Source of the DNA: Bryoerythrophyllum caledonicum
Taxonomy: Eukaryota; Streptophyta; Bryopsida; Pottiales; Pottiaceae
DNA: 64,000 nucleotides
Direction of reading: 5' to 3'
NCBI GenBank assembly: GCA_963971425.1
Contig: OZ020515.1
Location: 6,898,291 to 6,962,290 of the forward strand
Shown: piece by piece, positions 56,401-64,000 of the stretch
How the letters are laid out: the number at the start of each line of letters is the position of its first letter
How positions within the stretch are numbered: the stretch's first letter is position 1
Program-made: the position numbers and the translations under genes
The notes under the pieces: model-generated
Told to the model about the DNA's origin: nothing
The model's database searches: none
What the model saw: the letters and a program-made list of their open reading frames with translations, nothing else

Positions 56401-57277
56401 GGAGTCAAAAAGGGACGCCCTTGTAAGCAAATGACTTAGAATGAGGTTTTAGAACATCCTCGGCCAGCACGTCTTCGAGGACGCTCTTTTCTAGTTCTTC
56501 GAGTTATGGTGAATCAGGTATTGAGTGACTTTATCGACTGCCTCATATAAAAACATCTTTAGCACATCATGACGCATGAACCTGATCATGGACATCTCTT
56601 GGAATTGAAGCGTAATAATAACACACTTCTATACATGTTATTGCAGTTTGTGTAAAACATTACAATTTTCCTACCTCTAAACTACATCTAAGACTATAGA
56701 ACATGTGTAGGAGCCGCAGTTGGTCTAACCTCTTACCACTAATACCGAAGTACTTTACAAAACACGAGGTGAATCTACAAGTTCTCTCGATTGATCTAGT
56801 TTCGACTCTCTAACGAATAATCTGCTCTAATTCCCGGAAACAGTAGTCCAAGTTTTCATTATTGTTAGTCCAAGTACTTATCCAATCAGGTTGAATTTAT
56901 CTGGGATCAACATGGATGGTGATGGTGAAGGAGGTCACTGGTAACAGAGCTTAAATTCTCTGTTGAAGATGCTGATGCCCGACCTCGTTCCTTACCATGC
57001 CATGTCAACTCCGGAATGCTCTTCAATGGCAGCTCCCATTGAGGCAGTCTGGCTTCGTAAGGTTCTTTGATCTAACAAAGCTGGTGAATATTTTTTTGAA
57101 AGTTAGAAGCTTTACGAGATAAACAATTGATAAATTGTAGAAATGTGTGACGTAGCAAGTGACCTTGCCAGGATAGGAGGATCGTAGGAGAAGTGAGAAG
57201 TGACCTTGCATTTCAAGATAGGAAGATCCTACCATCCCCAATGATTGGTAGTAGTAGAAAAAGTGAGAAAAATAATG
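56401..57277. other. Intergenic DNA left of a Tc1 element
   Basis: Positions 57160-57240 carry AAGTGACCTTGC and GGATCGTAGGA-type repeats like those at 60225-60640 and 62685-62725. The region may therefore belong to the element that carries the DUF7869-type pseudogene, split by the Tc1 insertion. No gene is seen. Confidence 0.4.
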
Positions 57278-57279
57278 TA

Positions 57280-60058
57280 CAATAGGGTGACATTCAAATT
57301 GGCCGTTTAGTAGTTCCAGGGATAGTGTCCTACATTGCTGCCAACTTTGACACCCTCCCCAAAGCTGAGAAATTGTTATTTTACCATGAAAATTTGGGAA
57401 CACCATCATCTTTATGTTGAAAACATGCATACCAAATTTCAAGTCCAGGAGACTTATACAAAAAAACTTATGTAAGATCTACCAACATGGGATAGCTCTG
57501 AGAAAAGTGTCACAGCTGCCAACTTTGACACCCTCCCAAGAATTGAGGAAATTTTTTTGCCCATGAAATTTTTGGAGCAAAAACATTTTTATGTTGTTTG
57601 CATGTGTGGAAAATTTCAAGTCCGAAAGACCCATACAAAAAATAATATTCCAAATCTACCAACATGTGTAGTTTTGAGAAACAAAGGGGAAAACCATTTT
57701 ACTACTTCCAACTTTGACGCCCTCCTTAGGATTGAGTTTTTGTTGATACATAATGAAATTTTTGGCACAAGATCATCTCTACGCTGGTAACATGTGGGAT
57801 AAATTTCAAAGCCAAAAGACATACATAAAAAAAGTTATTCCATATCTATCAACATGTGTAACTATGATAAACAATTTGAAGGTCATATTGAAAATGTCAA
57901 AATATCTTTGACACCTCATGCTTTTTCATTGAACTCAATCATGTGAGTAAGCCACCAAACATAAATGCTTCTCAAAAAGATCAATAACATCTAAATGAAG
58001 AAGTGAAGAGGTGTTCCATGCAGAAGAATCCACTTGGCCATAAAGTGTGCATTAGACACATGACAAATTTTTTCTTCTAAATATCTATTGAACACTATGT
58101 AAAGGGAATGGTGTGTGTGATTTGTGATAGACTGAATGTTGAGACAATCCTCAAAACAGAGAGTGTTGTATTGTAGGATGCATGACTGTTGATTCACATT
58201 GGGCATATATGATGAGTGATTAAGAGCAAAACGATTTTTCATGTATGCATATGGGCTTGTGTTTTGGCTACCCTTCTCTCTCCTCTCTGCTCTAGCACCT
58301 TGGCTCCCTTCTCTCCCCCATACTCTGCTCCAGCCCTGTTCTCCTTCCTCTGCCAATTGTCACGTGTCAATCCTGAAACCCCCTTTGCTCTGCTCTAGCC
58401 CCTTGGCCCCCTTCTCTCCCCCTTGTTCTGCTCTAACCCCAACTCTACTGTTGTAGCTAGCATCACGCACTCTATAAGTTTATGATGGCAAATTCAGATG
58501 AAATTCATGCTCGCATCATAGGTTTGAGTGAGGGAGGATTTACAGGAGTTCAAATTGCAGCTACTATTGGAGTTCCTATTAGAACAGTTACAAGGTTAGT
58601 AAAAACATTTAGAGAAGATGGAACCTACAAGCGCAAACCTTGCGGTGGAAGTCACGCTAAAAAGCTTAGTGATAGAGATGTTCGTAGTATTGTGCATTAC
58701 TCAAAAATTCATCGTTGCTCTTCACTCTCAGAGATTACCAATGCATGTCCTACTCAAGTGTGTAGACGTACTATTCAAAGGGTCTTACATAAAAATGGCA
58801 TTTTTAGTCGAATTGCAGTCAAAAAAACTTTTTTGACACCTCGTCACATGTCTCAACGATTAGCTTTTGCTCAGAAGTACCGTGGATGGAGTGCAAAAGA
58901 GTGGGAGCGTGTTGTTTGGACAGATGAATCTACTTTTGAAATTGGAAAAAATTCTCGGCAAATTCATGTTTGGAGAAGTGCATACGAGCGTTATTCATCA
59001 AGTTGTCTAGCTCCTACTTTTAAAAGTGGAGGGACTTCTTTAATGATTTGGGGCGCATTTGCCGGAGGACAAAAGTCAGAACTTGTCTTTATGCCTAAAG
59101 GTCAACGTTCTGCTAAGGATTTTATAGAAGTGGTTTACGATGCCAAATTGATTCATTTCATGGGTCAAATTCCACAATGAGTGCTTATGGAAGATGGGGC
59201 ACCCGTCCATAGGAGCAAAATATGTGAAGAATGGAGACAAAGCCACCTTCTCGAAAAGCTCAACTGGCCTGCAAACTCTCCCGATCTCAATCCAATCGAG
59301 AACATTTGGAGGATGTTAAAAGATGTTGTGCAACATGGCAAACAATGCCCTAGAAGCTTAGATGTGTTGAAGGTAGTTCTTGAAAGAGAGTGGAAATTAG
59401 TCAATGGTACAAAGCTCCTTCAACTTTGTCATTCTATGCCCTCTAGGTTACTAGCAGTGATTGACGCTAAGAAGAGGACATACACGTTGGTAGATATGGA
59501 ATAACTTTTTTGTGTACATCTTTTGGCTTTGAAATTTATCTCACATGGTACGAGCGTAGAGGTGATCTTGTGCCAAAAATTTCACTATGTATCAACAAAA
59601 ATTCAATCCTAAGGAGGGCGTCAAAGTTGGAAGTAGTAAAATGGTTTTCCCCTTTGTTTCTCAAAACTACACATGTTGGTAGATTTGGAATATTATTTTT
59701 TGTATGGGTCTTTCGGACTTGAAATTTTCCACACATGCAAACAACATAAAAATGTTTTTGCTCCAAAAATTTCATGGGCAAAAAAATTTCCTCAATTCTT
59801 GGGAGGGTGTCAAAGTTGGCAGCTGTGACACTTTTCTCAGAGCTATCCCATGTTGGTAGATCTTACATAAGTTTTTTTGTATAAGTCTCCTGGACTTGAA
59901 ATTTGGTATGCATGTTTTCAACATAAAGATGATGGTGTTCCCAAATTTTCATGGTAAAATAACAATTTCTCAGCTTTGGGGAGGGTGTCAAAGTTGGCAG
60001 CAGTGTAGGACACTATCCCTGGAACTACTAAACGGCCAATTTGAATGTCACCCTATTG
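57280..60058 (+). mobile_element. Tc1/mariner element with about 580-bp inverted repeats (2,779 bp)
   Basis: The ends are CAATAGGGTGACATTC and its complement, with TA on both sides (57278-57279 and 60059-60060). The inverted repeats run from 57280 to about 57859 and from about 59482 to 60058, and are nearly identical. Each contains three tandem diverged units of about 180-190 bp beginning near CCAACTTTGACACCCTCC (57338, 57516 and 57704 on the left). The right repeat starts inside the last seven codons of the transposase. Confidence 0.92.
58482..59504 (+). pseudogene. Tc1-like DD34E transposase with a single nonsense codon
   Basis: 340 codons from ATG 58482 (MMANSDEIHARIIGL), interrupted only by TGA at 59178-59180; the frame then resumes as VLMEDGAPVH. 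The N-terminal bipartite helix-turn-helix is visible (GFTGVQIAATIGVPIRTVTR). The catalytic triad is complete: WTDESTF (D148), MEDGAPVH (D238) and PDLNPIENIW (E273), which is DD34E. The single stop falls just before the second catalytic aspartate, so this copy is inactive but young. Its last codons (TLVDME and stop) lie in the right inverted repeat. It is related to the element at 28653-30676. Confidence 0.92.
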
Positions 60059-60610
60059 TACATATTGTATGTATAGTGAGAAACAAACGTAGCATTTATG
60101 CGGTTCCACTAGAAACATAAGTGTTTGCAGAGGGCTAATACATTGTAAACAAATTATAATTTATGACAAGGCCTAGGTTTATGTATAAAAGTTACCAAAC
60201 ATGTGAGCATCTTACAAAGGCAGCTAGAAGAGGCAGGACCGTAGGATTTTGCTATCTTGTGGGAAGAGTTTTTAAAATTACCAGATAAGAGTAATGTATA
60301 AAGTGCATCAAACGGTAGGAAAGTAACATAGTATATAGGCGGTTAAGGGTAGAAACAGAAGTATCGGAAGAGGGCTGATACATTGTCGACAATTAATGAG
60401 GACGCCAAATTGTATGCACTATAATTACAATAAATGTAACAAATATATCATAGACAACGAAAAACATTAGGATTATAGGATTGTATAATCTCGTTGGAAG
60501 AGTTCAAAAAAAAAACCAGAGATGATAAAATCGTGCCATCTTGCTAGAAAACTTTTACAAAATCATAGGTTGGCCGTGTTGTGGAAACTCATAGCCGGGT
60601 TGCGAGGAGA
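60059..60610. repeat. Subterminal-type repeats beside the DUF7869-like relic
   Basis: Two copies of GCGGTT...AGAAACA...AGAGGGCTGATACATTGT-like text lie at about 60095-60150 and 60340-60395. Motifs like GTAGGATTTTGCTATCTTGT occur at about 60241, 60475, 60530 and 60615. They look like subterminal repeats of the element carrying the neighbouring pseudogene. No gene is seen. Confidence 0.45.
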
Positions 60611-63433
60611 TTAAGGTCGCAAGATCCTACAATGTTGTTGGAGAACCCTATTATGGTCAAAGGTCCGCCACGTTTGCAGCTTCAAGGTTAGATAATGCTG
60701 CAATTTGGTCCCTCTTTGGAATTGTCCGAGTTGTAGGATTTGTTCTACATGACGCAAAGGCAAATATGACGGCATTGACATGAACTTGAAGTGGACGTCG
60801 ATCTTACAGAACTCACATTGCTGCCCAACAATCCTCATACTTCTTCTTGTGGTTCTTGAATTGGCTCCCAAAATTGGATAATGAACTTTCCATAGTCGGC
60901 ATGTCCTCTTTGACAATTGACTAATGAACATGCTCTCCCTATCTAAATGGGATATATTTTGGAGTGTAAAGGACAGAGTAGGAGCCATGATCCCGCTCCA
61001 ACATCTCGCCATGGATTCAAGGCGTCTTTTGGTTTCTCTTTCCTTGGGTCACAGTAAAATTTAGGTCCGTCATCTTCAAGTAGGACATCTCCACTAGTAA
61101 TAAGGCATAATGGAGCTGGAACTCTTGCTCTCTAATCATGAATTGGCCAAAAGCCTTCTACCAAGGCCACAAGAGTGGGAGGAAGAGGTTTCTCTAGTTT
61201 TGCAAGTATTCCATTCCAGTATTTGATATAAGGTGTAATTTTTTAACGGAAGCCCAAACTTTCAAGCATCTAGTGTTTCCAAAATTCTATATAACCTTGA
61301 ATTCCACACTTGCTGAACGACCTCTTATTAAGGGCTTTGGAAACCTTCTCTCTTTCCTTCTTTAGATTATGTGTGGAAGACAGAACTTCATGGCCCCACA
61401 ACCGCGTGAAAGATACTGGATTTGAGAGACCGGAAGGTGTTATCGGTTTTTTGTCGCCATCCTCCTTCCAAAGACAAATAAGAGGCTTGTATATGGGTAG
61501 CCAATGCGCATGAATTGCAAGTTCCTTAAATTGCATGACAGACCACCTTTCTTCATCCATGTAGAATTTAAAGAGGTGCATCTCTCCTAAGCCAACAAGT
61601 GTGTCAGCACCATCACGAATATAACCTTGGTCAAAGATTTGAAATTAGCAACCTCCATAAGAAACTTGGGCATGAAACCCAAGTCTTGCGATTGCATGAA
61701 GGACATCATCAAATCGGCAACAATATAAGTATTCTGACTCTTCAAGGTCTTGGACAAGTGGCTAAAGTAAGCATCAATATGCTCATGCGTATGAAACAAT
61801 AATAAGAAACTAACTTTAATTTCTTTGAACACCCTTTGATTAGTCAACATCAATAAGAACGCCATGAAAAACTGGTTCTTATTGTCCTTTGCAGAGTTGT
61901 CCAATTGCAAATGTAACTTTTGTAGAAGGGGGACAGGTACAATTGAGTTATTTATTACCAGATGTAAGAGGTCAATACATCTAGACTTTCCTATGAGCAT
62001 AGCCTGAAAGAAAGAATTGGCCGGTTCGTGAGGAAAAATTCTATCTGATTCACAAATAGGTGGTTCTTCGAGATGTTGAAGCAGTCTTATAAGGTAGGAA
62101 ATAGTATAATTTGAGTCTCTTGGCCACAAGTCAATGGAGTAGTGAGCATAGGCACCATCTCCATGTCCGTGCGTGACCATACCAGTGACGTTCATTAGGA
62201 GCTACCCAGAGATGAAGTGAGTTTTGTGCAACCTTGCATCCAAGGGATAGCGATCTTGGTTGTATCCATTTTATCATCAATAATATAAATAATATTGTCC
62301 TTCTGCCGCTTAGACTCTTCTCCTCAAGTATGGTACATACGCATGACACGCCTACACAAAGCTTGGAGGTTTCTGTGGGTCTGCTTCTACTTCGCAAATG
62401 AATAATATTTGGCGGAACCCTTAACAGAGTTGTCAATGTGTTGCAATAGAGTGTCACAGAGGGTGTACTTTCCAAATGAACTCCCAGCGGATTTAATTGC
62501 AACATTGTTGAAGTGGTTCCTTTTCATTCTACTTACAAGTTACAACAAAATCATTGTAAAACTGTGGGCAACATGTATTGTAGATTCGTTTGTAAAATGA
62601 GTCCAATCATTGAGTGCGTCAGGTGAATGCCTACTAAGTATTAAATGTCATTCATATTTAGGAGAGCCACAGAATGGGAGGACTGTAAGATCCAACCATC
62701 TCCTTAGGAATCGTAAGATCCTACCATGAACTAGGTGTATAAAGCAAAGGTAGAGGTTTTCTTAGTACATTAATTTAACCAGAAGGTGCTCAAAGTACAC
62801 GTGAATGCAAGATAGTGGTTGATGCGGTTTACTATGTAGAATAATAGCTCTGTAGCGTGAGCCTAGATCTTCTTCCAACTATGTCTAGACGGCAGAAACT
62901 TGAGAGTGTCCTTCTGGCCTGGTATTGTCATCCACATTTGATTAGGGATGTGATCAATAGTCTTAATAATAATAGACGTAAAATTACCAAGTGCTTGCAC
63001 GGTTCCAAGGCAAGGTTGTTTGACATCTTTGTTCTTGTGCGTCGAAGAAACGATGCCTTTCTTGTACTGGTCCATGTATTTGTGAAACATTGACTTTGGT
63101 ACACCATGGATTTTGTACCACACTTTAGCGCAAATATCTTGACTTAGTAAAGTGACCTACTTTCGTTTGAAATTATTGCCCAAATAACGTAGTTGTCCAC
63201 CCACAAACCTTGCATAATCCAAACAATTGTCAAAGTCTTTCATCCAAAACTTCTACCGAATGAAGAGGGTATCATGGGGCCTAATTAATTGCACGCATTA
63301 GTCAAAACAACATGATTACAAACTCACCGCTTGAATTTCTTCCGGTAGAGTTTTCTCAACGAACGCATTCTGCTTCTCTTCAGTCCGCTTCTTGCGACAA
63401 ATAAACGAGCATGGTGCTTTCGGGCGGTGTCGT
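60611..63433 (-). pseudogene. DUF7869-type DDE transposase, degenerate
   Basis: Minus-strand relic in several frames. A 5' exon-like block (63433 to about 63330, basic, RKKRTEEKQNAFVEK) ends at a GCG|GTGAGT donor. The next block (63123-62863) has GVPKSMFHKYMDQYKKGIVS, equivalent to the helical region after the Cys module. About 62330-62205 reads, after a frame change, like IIDDKMDTTKI (first acidic block). Positions 62195-61587 contain LHLQLDNSAKDNKNQ and FHTHEHIDAYFSHLSKTL. These align with QADNCTRENKN and VGHTHEDIDQRFS of the gene at 10954-14145. Blocks at 61581-61270 and 61012-60611 continue the C-terminal part. In-frame stops and frame changes make it inactive. It is related to, but clearly a different lineage from, the transposase of the 13.84-kb element. 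Confidence 0.75.
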
Positions 63434-64000
63434 GTAGAGAGTCTTTGCTTTAGAAAAACACAGGGTTCTTGGTTGCACCTGGTTTAGAGAGGAAAAGGGA
63501 GAATATGGAACATATGATTTTGTATTCAAGTCTATATAAACTCATAAGTTTTCATCCAGCTTGTGAAAAAGGCCTCCAATCTTCAACTTGTATAATAAAA
63601 CTCGATATATATTTAATAAAACATGTTGATGTAGATGTCTTGTAGAACTTGTGTCTCAAAAAATTAATTCAAAACATTAGAATCCTTAATCTAGATCAAA
63701 CCTTAATCAAATTATAATAAGACTAGTTAATCTTACTTAAAATAAATAACCTTGATTAAGATAATTAATACCCTAATTACCCTCAATCCCATATACCCTT
63801 ATCCTTACATACCCTAACCGCTTCATATCCTTCTCCTATATACCCTTACTCTCTTTGAAATCATTTCTCTAACCTCCCATTAAGTATAACCGAACCCAAA
63901 CTCTCTTTTAAACTCTTGATTGACCTTCCAATTTAAAACATTACTACGGTTTCATACAAACTTGGAATGAGACGTGCTATGACTACTTGAAAAGCCACTA
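63434..64000. other. AT-rich end of the window
   Basis: AT-rich, with repeated ACCCTTA/TACCCTAA-like text at 63770-63850. No gene or complete repeat is recognised. Confidence 0.4.

Noticed and set aside
1-64000. tRNA, rRNA, CRISPR arrays and bacterial-type operons
   Set aside because: None seen. Gene structure is eukaryotic with introns. Tandem repeats here lack the regular repeat-spacer pattern of CRISPR.

Overview
This is nuclear DNA of a land plant. Three host genes support that: an RNA-dependent RNA polymerase of the RDR1/RDR2 type (50124-54688, five exons), a two-exon BAHD acyltransferase (38448-40088) and a single-exon LEA-2/NDR1-HIN1-like membrane protein (25278-25919). Genes are sparse and GC-rich, and they lie in AT-rich, repeat-dominated DNA. 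Abundant Tc1-, pogo- and other cut-and-paste DNA transposons, with no recognisable LTR retrotransposon pol gene, lean towards a non-seed plant (bryophyte, lycophyte or fern). That lineage call is inference.

The outstanding object is a 13.84-kb DNA transposon at 10381-24220. Its inverted termini match at 29 of the outer 31 bases, and it is flanked by a 4-bp GAAT duplication. It holds two divergently transcribed large genes. The minus-strand gene (14145-10954, about 1,063 codons, one in-frame TAG) carries a DDE/RNase-H-like transposase core of the kind I associate with DUF7869. The plus-strand gene (19690-23631, about 1,284 residues with one inferred 87-nt intron) looks like a fusion of a ParB/Srx-like module to a diverged DNA-methyltransferase-like fold. 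A decayed, intron-containing relative of the plus-strand gene lies at 2740-6405, and a decayed relative of the transposase lies at 60611-63433. Both families are therefore resident in this genome.

Layout. 1-7450: a MITE, short tandem arrays and the decayed ParB/methyltransferase-like gene. 7454-24449: a TTAA MITE, then a dead pogo element (8245-24447) into whose transposase tail the 13.84-kb element inserted; that element has in turn collected TTAA MITEs between its two genes. 25-27 kb: the LEA-2 gene. 27.58-31.07 and 40.53-45.83 kb: two copies of a duplicated segment. One is split by a Tc1 element (28653-30676) and the other by a 3,585-bp TG...CA element (42135-45719), so each copy shows the other's empty site. 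31.7-33.1 kb: a GC-rich minisatellite. 34 kb: an unidentified broken gene. 38.4-40.1 kb: BAHD gene. 46.3-47.9 kb: a Tc1 element of a different lineage. 50.1-54.7 kb: RDR. 57.3-60.1 kb: a Tc1 element with about 580-bp inverted repeats. 60.2-63.5 kb: the degenerate DUF7869-type transposase.

The host genes show no pathway linkage to each other. The window's coherence lies in its layers of nested transposition. RDR enzymes make double-stranded RNA for small-RNA silencing, which in plants restrains elements of this kind, but nothing here links this RDR to these elements specifically.
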